Source: Tridacna crocea (Eukaryota > Mollusca > Bivalvia > Cardiida > Cardiidae). Taken from it: 64,000 bases of DNA. Within the stretch, counting starts at the first letter, position 1. The number at the start of each line of letters is the position of its first letter. The stretch covers positions 10,946,119-11,010,118 of the forward strand of contig OX031071.1 of the NCBI GenBank assembly GCA_943736015.1, in the 5' to 3' direction. The notes below the pieces were generated by a model. That model saw nothing but the letters and a program-made list of their open reading frames with translations, was not told the origin of the DNA and searched no databases. Below, one piece after another: positions 46,339 to 57,620 of the stretch. Both the position numbers and the translations under genes were made by a program.

Positions 46339-46591
46339 TGCAACACGCGAAAAGGTGCATTCGGACATTTGCGTAAAGTGTCGTCCCGGATTAGCCTGCG
46401 CAGTCCGCGCAGGCTAATCCGAGACGGCACTTTACGACTACATTAGATTTTGTGCTACAGTAGTCTTGTGTTAAACAGAAAATCACATAAAATTGGAAAA
46501 TGTCGTTTCGGATTAGCCTCTGCGGACTGCGCAGGCGGATCCGAGACGACACTTTACGCAAATGTCCGAATGACCCTTTTCGCGTGTTGCA
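46339..46591. mobile_element. Double-hairpin MITE (family B) in intron 1
   Basis: TGCAACACGCGAAAAGG and its inverse at the ends, two hairpins, intact spacing. Inverted flanks ATGGAG/CTCCAT suggest the terminal repeat extends a few bases further. Confidence 0.86.
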
Positions 46592-46966
46592 CTCCATATA
46601 TATATCACGAATAGTGTTGGCTCATTTTCATGTGGTAACTGGTGTCTAGTTTGAGAAAATGTTTAGTGTAGGTACAATTTTGTGCTCTCTTGTATGCTCC
46701 GTAAACTCATATCCTTACTTTTTACGAAGATTATAGATACAAATCAGGGTGCTGATCGCTGAGTCAGCTATTGATTTACATGTACCCTCGTCGCCCATGC
46801 CAAACGGATTATTCAAGAGACGTATTATTCATAGACTTATTTAAAGATGGGTAGATAGTAAGTGGCCTTGACATTGCGCAGTCTGGGGCTGGCTTCTCTA
46901 TTGATAGTTTCGTGTCATATGATATCTGCAATTGTCAACATATTAATCGAAATTCATGAACATTTA

Positions 46967-47137
46967 GGGTCCATATTCATCAATAATTCTCTATAGCGTC
47001 CTTCGTCTTATACTCTAGAACTTCCTAAATTTGAAACAATTTGGTATAGCCAATCAGACGTTATGTTCCTTTCAGATTCAGAAAATTTTGAAGAAAAAGA
47101 CGGAGTATCCTTAAAAATGGTTGATGAATATAGACCC
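46967..47137. mobile_element. 'TATTCACCAACC' MITE (family C), internally deleted
   Basis: GGGTCCATATTCATCAATAA and TTGATGAATATAGACCC ends; the central palindrome is reduced to GGTATAGCCAATCAGACG. Confidence 0.75.
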
Positions 47138-47780
47138 AAATCTTCCTTGTTGAACCATGTTGACAAATAGGAGTGGGACGTCGACCTACTGAAGGCAAAT
47201 TTAGAAATTATATGTCTAAATGTACCGATTACTTGTATGAGCAATCAAAACTACTATGAAACTTAAAAAGTACAGATACTTCTTTGAGATAACCGATGGT
47301 TATGCGCGTATTATTGCATGTTCAACTTTCCAGACTTCACTGTATAAACTGTTTCTGTTTATCCATTTGCAAACCACTTCTAAAGACATTTTCAGCTGAG
47401 GATTTTGGACATGTCTAAATAAAATATGGATAATGAACATTTTCTAAGGTTTGAAATACAACTACACGGTCATGTGAACTGTTCGGATTAAGTCGTGTTT
47501 TTCTTTGCGACGATCTGGTAAAATGAGGTTTAATGTATTTCCGTGATGCATTATACCGAGCAATTCATTACATAATTATGGATCCTTAACATCTGGATCG
47601 ATGTTTTTTGGCAGATGCATTAAACGTCCTCTTCACAGAGCATAGTTCAAATCATGTAAGACAAAAAATACATATCGAGGAAGCTAGTAATGTTACAAGA
47701 AGGAAAAAATTGTCTTCCAACTATCTCAAATTTAACCTTGATCTTCGTATTATTTATTTTTGCCCTCGTTTATTTTTCAG

Positions 47781-48696
47781 ATTATCGCCGTGGTTTCCGT
47801 GTTTTTTATCGTCATTTCAATTCTGTCGTTTTGTTTAAAGACTCACCCAGAAATGCGGGTACCCGTATTACAGAATTCCACTTCTAATTTCTCCGATGGC
47901 AACATGACTTGGAGGCTGGACAAACGGCGGACGGATCCCCACGAAATATTCTTCTATATTGAATGTGCGAGCAATGCTTGGTTTACATTCGAAATTATAA
48001 TTAGGTTTGTGGTAGCTCCGTTAAAACTTGATTTTCTCAAAGCCCCAGTGAATATTATTGACATCATCGCCACCCTGTCCTTTTATCTTGACTTCCTTCT
48101 CACCAAACTGAAGCAGGAGAGTGACATTCTGGAGTTTTTTAGCATAATTCGTATAATGCGGCTCTATAAGCTCACCAGGCACTCGGCCGGTTTAAAGATT
48201 TTGATACATACTTTCAAAGCAAGTGCTAAGGAGTTGATTCTCTTGATATTCTTCCTCGTGCTTGGTATTGTTGTATTCGCAGCGCTTATTTTCTATGCGG
48301 AGAAAATCCAGTATAATCCGGAAAACGATTTCACAAGTATTCCAGTGGGTCTATGGTGGGCCATTGTCACCATGACAACCGTAGGGTATGGAGACATGGT
48401 GCCCAAGACTTACGTTGGCATGTTTGTAGGTGCACTATGTGCACTTGCTGGTGTGTTAACAATCGCCCTTCCCGTACCCGTTATAGTCAGCAACTTTGCG
48501 TTATTCTACTCACACACCCAAGCTCGATCCAAATTGCCCAAAAAGCGAAGAAGAGTGTTACCCGTGGAAGCCCCTCGGGGACCAAAGGGACCGAAAGGTG
48601 TTGGCGTTCCAGGAGGTGGCGGGCCTCAGAACAGAAGGATGAATGCAGTGAAACATCCGCATCCCGGGGCGCTAGATGTAAAGATTGGAAGAACAG
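47781..48696 (+). CDS. Shaw (KCNC-like): Shaw/Kv3-type voltage-gated K+ channel, exon 2 (S1-S6 and pore)
   Basis: This exon encodes residues 175-479 plus the first base of codon 480, the whole membrane domain. S1 starts at the splice ([20 protein letters not shown], 175-194). The S1-S2 loop has three N-glycosylation sequons at Asn206, 210 and 215. S2 is about 233-252, S3 265-283 and S4 about 290-314. S5 is 325-347, the selectivity filter TVGYGD is 374-379, and S6 contains PVP at 405-407. S4 has R298, R301, K304 and R307, but Glu292 and Ser295 stand where Shaker has its first two arginines and Ala310 replaces its last lysine. This sparse S4 is typical of Shaw and suggests weak voltage dependence. 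The tail has KKRRR, a short Gly/Pro run and basic residues. The donor ACAG|GTGAGT is phase 1. The product is a plasma-membrane tetramer subunit conducting K+, probably in neurons or muscle (inference). Confidence 0.96.
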
Positions 48697-51600
48697 GTGA
48701 GTGAGATCTATAAAAGCATATAAATCTTTATTAATTCATGTATCAGCGACTGGCTCATTCAAACAATGTTGAAATTTACATATTATTCACGAATGAAAAC
48801 GGACTATTTACTTTTTTTTTTTTTTTTTTCCTTCAAGATTCGTCTTTAAAATGCAATATTTAATACTTTCTGCACCAAATACAATATATGATAATGAAAT
48901 CAATATACTTACTCTTTAAAAAGTTCGATTTTTGTCTAAGAAGAGATTTTGATATTATAGATTTCAGATCAGACAATCCATTTCCAGTATGATTATCTTT
49001 ACTTTGGTGCAGACAGACTTCAAAATGTATTTCTTTTTAATAAAATTTGCAAACCGATGTTTAAACATATAGACTAGGTCTTAAATCTAACAAAGCCTAG
49101 ATGGACTCTCTCTTCTTCTTGTGACAAAACTATAATGTTAGTTCTATAACTTTGTTAAATAGTAACGTATTGTTAAAATCTTTACGATTAAATACTTGCT
49201 AGTTTTAGCCGGGTTGTTAAACTAGGACATCACATTCTTTTCAAGCTATAATTCTCTGACGGTACAGGTTTTTTTTTTACATAACTCAAAGTTGTTGATC
49301 ACTCCTTTTTTACCCCTTTTGTTTTACAAAAAGTTTAATATACAGTTTTTATTCATGTTTGACTAGCTTATGTTTTCTAATTACTGACGAGATATTTAGT
49401 TAAAATGTTTCTTTTTCAGGACATAACATACGGAAAAATATATTCTAATCGATACATTGCATTTATATAGCAGTATTTAAATGAAAGAATGAAATTGTTC
49501 ATATGTTACAAATGCACAGAAAACGAAATTTGTCAAATGTATCGAAATATATGAAAAGAGTATGTTTACTAAAAAATACGAGTGATTTCGAAAATTTCAT
49601 ATTAAATCATGAGACTTTGAATAGTCCACTCTACGGAACTTCGTCAAAAATAAATATCATTTCATCAAATAATTATTATTATTATATTGTTTTTTAACGT
49701 TTTCATATTCTTCAAATAATTTTAGCGAAGAACTCGTTGTTTTTCTTGCAACCCAAAATTGATTTGGGATTTGGACAGGAGAAGCTAACTGAACGAAACT
49801 ATCTCTCGATTCATTAATCATCCATTTTGAATTTACTTACATTCCAACACACTATTATTATTATGATTTAAAAACCTTATTTCAATGTACTTTATAATAT
49901 AACCATGTAACACGAATGATATTTATCACCATATCGGCTTTCTGCTTGTGAATATTCAAAAATTTAATTACCTAAGTTCCTTTCTACCAAACCTCCGTTG
50001 TACAACTGTCGAATGTATTTTTTCAAAGATATTCGACTTTTTGGGAAAGAAAAAAAAAACCCTCATGGTAATTTCATATTAATCGGTGTGGTTCTCTGGA
50101 AAAAGGAGATTTTTTCCCTTCTTAGAAAACAATACCAAGAAAACGTTTGCATAATATGGAATATAATTAAAATTATTTAGAAAAATCGCTGAGTAATGAC
50201 ATAGATTGTTTTTTTGCAAATAGAAAATACTTTGATTTGACCCATATCAGCCTGCAGACTATGAAGGCTTAAATGGGACAATACTTTCTGCAAATGCATT
50301 AAACCAGTTTTTTAATACAGCCAGATTCATGTATAGAATGAACAAAGTATGAAGAAGCAGCTTCGTTATCTCCATATTTGTGTCTTACAGTCACGTGTTT
50401 TTACGTCCGTGTAGACGATGTCACTAGTTCTGTATTATTTGTCTTTTATATCATTTATTACGAATAGTAGACCTATACTGAAAAAAAAAAATAGCGCAAG
50501 AAAGTGTGGTGATCTTTCATGTTATGCGCACTTAACAGTACTACATGTGAGAGTATCCAAATGCTTGGAAATCGCTGGGTTCTTTTCTTTTTGTGCTCTT
50601 TGTTTTGATTTAAAGTCAACAGAAGTATAGTCCAGCCCCTTTAATTAATTAGTCTGATCTACAAAAAGATCAAACACGTTTTAGCGAAATTTCTATTTTC
50701 TTTCTATTATTACTAAAGAAAATATATAGAAGAACATGTTTATAAAAAGATAGTCTGTTTTACAAAACTTAAGAGCCGAATACAGTTTATTTGACTCCTT
50801 TGTTAAGGATCGAAGAATTTTTCGAAATTTGTATGTAAATAGTCAGTTAAAACATTTTGTCAAAACATCAAAACTTTTGAGTTTTTTCTTGCTTGAAATA
50901 TGTCCCTGTTTAGATGGACGAGTTACATTTGTTTTAAATGATTTTCATGTTATCAATATATGCTCACCTTATATGAATCTATAATTTCTATAAATAGCCA
51001 TGGGTGGAGCTATACAGGAAATGTTACCATTCTGTAGTAAGTTCGTTTGAGAAAGCACAAGAAAACATCATAAGTCACTCTTTTACTTAGCATCATGCCA
51101 CTTTCTTTTTGAATAACATGCACTTTCGCTTGACAAAGGTATATTTCATATTTCGTTACGGATGTAGATCTAAGAAAATATTCCAGAACGCACGCACAAA
51201 AAAAGTCATCGATGACGTCAAACGAGTTATTCAATGACGTAGACAATGATGTTTTGTTGTGTTAACGTCGCATGTAGTTGAGAATAAGCAAAAAACGGCG
51301 ATATACAACCTTAAATATACGCGCTATAACTGTTGTAAGCTTTTGCGGGGCTTATTTTACTTTTCCCCTAGATAACGTGTTGTCCACATGTAATCGAAAT
51401 TCCCCTAGAGAGTCTTGGCGTGAATGAATTTCAATGAATTTTAATATAATCTAGATCTAGATCTATAATCAACATTTTTTTTTTCTTTTTCTTTTCGTTT
51501 TAATATTGTTATTATCATACGTAGATTATTTAAGTAACCAGATAATGCATAGAAGGCTCTATAATTTTCTCCATTGCAATTTATTTTTGCCAAACAAGCA

Positions 51601-54291
51601 ATATAAGCCTACTTTACATGCATTCACTTTCCATAATATTCGATGCAAGTTTAAATCTTCCTGCCCTACGAGCAGTTGTCGCAGACATATATCATAAGAA
51701 GAGTGAATTAAAAATGGCAGATATTTAAGAATAATGAAAATTTTCAGGTGAAGTTAATCATACAGGGTGAAATTGTGCATAATTGTCAAAGGAAAAAATC
51801 AGTTGTAACCCGCCATAATTATAGTTAAGCAGTGTGTCACATTAATTAATTCATTTGAAATGTATAAGTTATCCATTTGAGCTGAAAGGTACCTATCTTA
51901 GCTGAAACTATTTCGTATAGTCCTGCAAGTCACTAGATCCATATTTTTTTATGAAAATGTGTTATATAACTCATTTTACTTGCGAAGAAACGCTTTCAAA
52001 TTATTTGACCTGCTTCTCATGTATGCAAAATCCATTTGGAAATTTAGTTTTAGTCACAGCTCAGCCTCACAGCTTTGTAACTCCTCACTACATTTGTAAT
52101 AAATGTTTAGAAACGAAAGCCTAGACTAGGTAGGAGTGTGTAGAATTATCAGATCAATATCGAAATGCCTGTATTTAGGGTTGTATACGAGTTTTTTTTT
52201 TAAAAGATACAAAATGGTGGAATGAGGGGTTTATGATGGTGTTGTTTCTGAAAATACTATATAAATACATTGCATAGAATTTGTTGAATATTGGTTATAT
52301 AGCTTGGTGTGAAGTATATAAAGGATTTTATAATGTTTGAAATTAGAATTGCATTTATTCCAATACATATCACAGTTTTGTTTCTCCCAGTGGAAATATC
52401 TACTTCGCGATCATTCTAGACGAGACATTTTACGATTCATAACCGGACAAACAGGATGCTATGTTATCATGGACTGTAACATGTATATATCTAAATTGGG
52501 AAGCTAATCTCTGACGTCATTCTTTGTATGTGATATAGTAAGCTTTTCTTCGTTACCAGAGTTTATAACCTAACAGGTTTAGTAACGTCTACCATTGTTG
52601 GCATTCTGTATAACAAGATAAGGAGAAGCCGCGTTTTCTTTATGGTTAGAAGGTAGATGAATAGGCTGTTCAAAAAGTGTTACACATAAAATTCATAGAT
52701 ATTTCTTGTTTATCAAAACTAGTAAGATACATTGGGTGCGTTAACAGTTAGTATAAATCAAAGGCAATATTTTTTATTACTTTAAGGAAAAAAGGTCGTT
52801 TACTGCTAGTATAAGTCAAAAGCAAGCTTTCTGATAACTTTAACGAAAAAAGGTCAAAATGCATCATTCCTGTTCGACTGTTTCCAAAGCCTTACAGCAG
52901 CAATATGTCATGTTCGTCCATGTTACAGCAAAATATAAACTGAATTATAACTTGTTATGATAATCTAGACGGAAGTAGATATTTCACATTATGGATCTTT
53001 AGTTGTCCTTTTCTGGCGGATATAGAAAAAAACAAAAGATTCTTACTAATAGAATGGTTTTCATAAATAGGTTTACGTATAATCAAGTATGAACAATATA
53101 ACCATGTATCATTTATAACCTTTTGTAGTCAGCATGTATAAATACAATGGTTTGTCACAAAAGCATTTGATTGGAATATCCGATATGTGAAAAAAGGTTA
53201 ACATTTAGAATGCTGAAAACATATTTATTTGCATTTTTGTATATAGTTAGCATACTTAATAATTCTGAAGTAATGTTCAGTTTGATTTTGGGTCCGGGCT
53301 TTCCAACAATTTGTGAGTCAATACTGAAAATCCAATAGAATTGTAGAGTTGCAGAAATGATGAACCAGAAACAGCGAAGAACAAAAATTCTATTTGGATT
53401 TGCTACATTTTGGAGTATTTGGAAAGCTGAGGTCCTTTAAAGATTTAATTCATGTGCGTATGTGTAGTAAGAAATATCGGCTGTTCCTACATGCTTTTTA
53501 ATCATTCAAATCATAATCGTTAACAGTCCTATTTTTTATAATGTTTTGATGATGGTATTGGTAATATTAAATTTCATTCACTTGCTACATGTATGTGATA
53601 AATTTTAATTACAGAAAACCCGAATTATTTCGCACTTGTTATCATTTGCAAACGACTGTAAATTTGTTTCAGTAGCCAATGAGTAAATACAATCAACTTA
53701 TTGTGAGAACAAATAATTATTACATGTGCAAAAATATAATCGGTTGGCGATTCGCAACGATTGTAGAAGAATCGTTCTTTCCTACAGAAATTGGTTACCA
53801 ATATTCCCTATATTATCTAAAAGCTTTTTGAATGCCCCAGATTTGTGCATGTTTTGCTGCAAAAACAAAAGTAACCGTTCAAATATATGCCGATTCGAAA
53901 ATTTCACTTGTTTAGAAGTGGTCGCTTGGAAGGAAAATCTCTAAGGTAGATCTACTGCTCATGCAAGTTATCAGAATTGCTATTGTATTTTTTAAGACAA
54001 GACGCATTTAAACACGTCTATATATTGACGATCTATAAGGAAGGATATGCATTTGGTTATTTGAGGGCAAATTTTAGATTCGATTGAATTCAATTGTGCA
54101 TTATACTCTGTACCTTTTAGAAATCATAGAGGTTTTGCTCCATGTTATCATTGTAATCATTATAGTTATTTTAAGAAACTAAATTAGCATTTGAATTAGA
54201 CCTTTTAATATCAAGGTTTACAAGTCGTACAGACATACGCAGATTGCAACATGGAGTATTATTTACATTTCTGTTATAACATTTTTTTCAG
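48697..54291 (+). other. Intron 2 of the Shaw-like channel gene
   Basis: This 5,595-base phase 1 intron begins GTGAGT and ends ATTTTTTTCAG. It is AT-rich with homopolymer runs (for example T-rich at 48810-48830) and very few recognisable repeats. It contains one good internal acceptor at 49420 that could give an alternative last exon (separate entry). Its extent depends on exon 3 being real. Confidence 0.75.
49421..49449 (+). CDS. Candidate alternative last exon of the Shaw-like gene
   Basis: The acceptor GTTTCTTTTTCAG ends at 49420. Entered in phase 1 from exon 2 it reads G-HNIRKNIF and stops at TAA (49447-49449), giving a nine-residue basic/hydrophobic tail instead of the 32-residue one. 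AATAAA lies at 49649-49654, a plausible distance for polyadenylation. Alternative C-termini are well known in the Kv3 family. The open stretch is too short to be significant by itself, so this is a hypothesis. Confidence 0.3.
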
Positions 54292-54392
54292 GTTTTAGTT
54301 TAGCTACGAAAATTGACCCATATGCTGTGTCACAGGACTTTTCGCCTCCTAGCGAACAGAGTGAACACATAACTCATACCTCAATAGCTTAG
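54292..54392 (+). CDS. Shaw (KCNC-like): Shaw/Kv3-type K+ channel, proposed last coding exon
   Basis: The exon follows a strong acceptor (ACATTTTTTTCAG) and enters in phase 1, matching the exon 2 donor: the split codon becomes GGT (Gly480). The frame then reads 32 further residues (FSLATKIDPYAVSQDF, then a Ser/Glu-rich stretch, ending HTSIA) to TAG at 54390-54392, giving a 512-residue protein. The tail is hydrophilic, with several Ser/Thr. It has no motif I can assign, as expected for the variable Kv3 C-terminus. The evidence is phase match, open frame, splice strength and a nearby polyadenylation signal; similarity to a known tail was not testable. Alternative last exons are possible. Confidence 0.75.
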
Positions 54393-54640
54393 AACATAAA
54401 ACATTTACCTTGATCTTAAGTTTATCGAAGAGTCATCACCCATTGAATGATTGCAAAAACATACGCTCTTTCCATCATACTTCCTTCACTCACATTGCGT
54501 TTCAGGTACACCATGAATGGAACTCAATGGTTGGCCACACCCCAGTTCAAATGGGTTATATTATGGATATAAATGTTGATAGATACGTCCGCCATTTCAT
54601 GTTTTTACAACAATAAACTGCAATTTTTATATGAGTAAAA
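54393..54640 (+). other. Probable 3' UTR with polyadenylation signal
   Basis: The stretch follows the proposed stop codon. AATAAA lies at 54612-54617, about 220 bases past the stop, and is followed by a T-rich segment. This would give a short 3' UTR ending near 54635. Longer transcripts using downstream sites are possible. Confidence 0.5.
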
Positions 54641-54667
54641 AGTGGCATCTACATAATTATCGTATTA

Positions 54668-54780
54668 CTCTTTACCACACAATTCCAAGTTTTAATGACC
54701 CTATTTTTAACGACCCTGGGATAGAAAACATTTTTGACAACAGTATAAGAAAAAGAGAAAATGCTGGTTGCCTGGAGAAA
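54668..54780 (+). mobile_element. Family A MITE remnant in the 3' flank
   Basis: CTCTTTACCACACAATTCC left end, TTTTAATGACCC and AGAGAAAATGCTGGTTGCC remain. The hairpin is partly duplicated. Confidence 0.45.
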
Positions 54781-55369
54781 ATACTGGTTGCCATCTGCAA
54801 CCTTCATTTTCAAAAGCAACTTCAATGATTGAACATTTCAAGCAATACTCAGTTTGTGCTATATGCAAAGGGTTTGCATTTCGACAGTCTAAATATTTAT
54901 CGTCATGAAAAAAATAGAACATACTTCCTTTTCTGCATGTTGGATGACGGCTATGAATTTGAAAGGGCATTGAGCTTAGAATCTAACTATTGTCGACTTC
55001 ATTTTTTAATCTTGCACCAGACCAGTTTCAAAATTATTGTGAAGGATAGGAGTAACGATCATTTCCTTTTAATCAGAATATTATATAACGTTTATTAATG
55101 TATTTTTATTGTCTCAATTTTACACAGATGGTTTCAAAGTATTCAGGAAAACAATTGTTGTTTGAGCGAATGGATGGATTAAACGCAACAGTATAGTCTA
55201 ATGATTTCTATGACAACTGGTATCTTGTAAATTAAACGAAAACGAAAGTCTTTTTTGTGGGAGTGGGTATATCTGATTGTAGTGCCAAAGCTATGACGAA
55301 AATATGTTGTTTATAGTTTATGTCAAAAATCGTGCTTTTGCATTACATTTTGCATTACATTTGATTATT

Positions 55370-56019
55370 TCATACAACAATAACTCAATATCAGTTGTTT
55401 ACATGAACATTTGCGAATTCTGATTGGCTGAATTTTCTTTCATACCTCTATGCTAAAAAAAGTCCCGGTAGTACTTTGGCAGTCAAAATAACTTAAACAA
55501 ACATGTATACGAGACTCCACAATGTTTTTATGTCTGATTTTTTATCCAGCGCGAATGTCAAATTGCTACATAAACCATTTTTCTCTGGATATCGAAAAAA
55601 ATACCGAACAATGAATTTAAAGTGAGATCTTTAAAACTTTCTCAATTTGCTGGGTTCTAACAATCTTATTATCAACTTACCTCTAGCGTAACTTCTCATG
55701 ATAAATCAACTAGATTTGCAAATGTTCAACATTAAAATGACGTCATAAACGAGCAGTTTAAAAGCGCTAGGTTAAATAAATGAAATGAGCATTAAATAAA
55801 TACGCAATGTTAGAATAAAAAAAAGAAGTTAATATGAAGTGCAGAGTTGTTGTCTGTGATATTGAATTATAATGAATGAAGATTTTTTTTTGTTTTGTCT
55901 TCATGGAGATATGGGGGAAAAACACTAAATCTAATCAAACTTTTTATGAAACTTTTCGCAGTTTCATACCATGTAATTAAATTTTTGTTTAAATACCTCT
56001 ATGAAAACAACAGAATTTA
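55370..56019 (+). repeat. Diverged tandem duplication, unit 1
   Basis: Blocks GTAGTACTTTGGCAGTCAAA, TTTTTTATCCAGCGCGAAT, GTTGTCTGTGATATTG and TTCATACCATGTAATT recur in the same order at 56180-57620. Confidence 0.65.
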
Positions 56020-56185
56020 TCTTCATTTCTCTACGTTGAGGAATGACCAGGGTCATTTCTCTACGTAGAATAATGACCCGGGTCATTTTTCTACGTAGTG
56101 AAATTACTTTTGGGTTAATTTCTCTACGAAGAATAATGATTCGGGTCATTTTGTAGGGGAGGGTCATTTCTCTGCATTACACCGG
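56020..56185. mobile_element. Family K element, left end lost
   Basis: CTACGTAGAATAATGACCCG repeats and the right terminus TCTCTGCATTACACCGG match 21350-21582. The left terminus is degenerate. Confidence 0.75.
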
Positions 56186-57620
56186 AACTACTTTTGTGGT
56201 CAAACTTATGTAAACAAATGATGTATGGGAGATTTCTTAATGTTTCTCAGCCTGATTTTATATCCAGACCGAATTTGAAATTGCTAAGTATTTTTTTCTA
56301 AACACTGAAAAGAATATCCAACAGTATATTTAAAGGGAGAGCTTAAAATCATTGTCACTTTGCTTGATCCTAATAAACTTATTTTTACACTACCAAGTAA
56401 CTTCTAGCGCATTGAACTCCTATTATTGCATAAAACGTGCCTTTTCGGGCCGTTATAAGCATGTATTAACGAGTAAAAATCGGGCGGTTAACGGGAGAAA
56501 ACGTGTATTAATCAGTAAATTCATGCGCCGTTAACGCCCGGGTTTGTACTATCAATATCCTCGATTCGGGCCTACCTTGTAAACAACGTTTGTCCTTGTC
56601 AGATTTTCCCTAGACTCCGACCATCAAACTGTAGGAATTCGTACCATATTCGATCCTTTTCATGGCATGTTTTTGATGATATTAGTACACCACAAACAAA
56701 CCTTTGCACAGAATCTCAGATTAATCGAGATCTGAACAAAAATTCACCCGTGAAATGTACTCTAAAGCAGCTACATCCCACCCACTTTTTAACGTGATCG
56801 GTCCGCCTCGCTTGATGTATATCGAACCCTCTGTCGCCTTCAGTTACAGAAATTTATATCCACGCATTCATCCTAGTTGTAATCGTCCAAATGTGTGCAA
56901 GTTTATTCCACATAAGTCCAGTGTGTATTAAAAATCAATAAAAGTGTATTTACAGCGAGAGAATCAAAACTGGCATACAGGACTAACGGCCCTTTCCTAA
57001 TCGTAAAAAAAACTTCTTCGCCGACTTCCGGTTTTGACCCATTTGCGTACAGTACATTTGAAATTCGCTTATTTGCATTTCTATGGAAATATTTTCGCTA
57101 TCTGTGCAAATTATTGTTAGAATACCTTTACTTTATGCAATAATAGCGTTAATTCACGTTTTTTTCGGTCGTTAACATTCGCAGAGGCCCTCAAAATACT
57201 TAAACACCCTCGTGCTTCGCACTCGGGCGTTAAAGCATTTTTCGGGCCTCTGCGAATGTTAACGACCTCAAAAACGTGAATTAACCCTATAATAATAAAT
57301 GTACTAAACTTATCAATGTTCAATACTATAATGAAGCCATGAATTTACATCATTACGTCATGAACGATTAGATTTACCGCGCTATGAATAATTAATATCA
57401 GTGAAATGGACATCTAATGGATACTCAATGCTGCGTTTCCAAAAGTTAGAGGAAAATTCAGGTGCATATGTGTTGTCTGTGATCTAAGGGATGAAGAGTT
57501 TTTTCCCCCTTTCATGGAGGTATGAAAAAAAAGCAAGTAACACTTTGTATGATACGGTTTCATACAGGGTGATTAGATTCTTTGTCATACCTACGTGAAA
57601 ACAAAAAAATACTTTTCATT
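56186..57620 (+). repeat. Diverged tandem duplication, unit 2, with inserted hairpin segment
   Basis: It repeats unit 1 (ACTTTTGTGGTCAAACTTAT, TTTATATCCAGACCGAATT, GTTGTCTGTGATCTAAGG, TTTCATACAGGGTGATTAG) but holds an extra segment, about 56440-57310, containing the foldback at 57138-57300. Confidence 0.62.
57138..57300. repeat. 163-bp inverted repeat with GTGCTTCGCAC core
   Basis: Arms TAGCGTTAATTCACG, TCGTTAACATTCGCAGAGGCC and their inverse fold onto a tip ACCCTCGTGCTTCGCACTCGGGC. Related motifs (CGGTTAACGG, CGTTAACGCCCGG) occur at 56490-56540. Confidence 0.75.

Larger units (their letters stand above)
32535..47780 (+). other. Intron 1 of the Shaw-like channel gene
   Basis: This 15,246-base phase 0 intron starts GTAAGA and ends with the pyrimidine-rich acceptor TTTATTTTTCAG. 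It separates the cytoplasmic T1 domain from the membrane domain. It carries a TTAA MITE, a 56-bp minisatellite, a SINE, one double-hairpin MITE and several decayed elements, listed separately. No coding exon in the right phase is evident between the two exons. Confidence 0.9.

Noticed and set aside
48353..48700. 115-codon frame overlapping exon 2 in another phase
   Set aside because: It is a shadow frame; the channel frame is conserved and continuous.
48965..49080. Open phase 1 segment after GATTTCAG in intron 2 (about 31 codons)
   Set aside because: The acceptor has a weak pyrimidine tract, and the peptide looks like translated AT-rich DNA.
51746..51772. Acceptor-like TTTTCAG in intron 2 with a short frame
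   Set aside because: It reads only seven codons before a stop and has no supporting signal.
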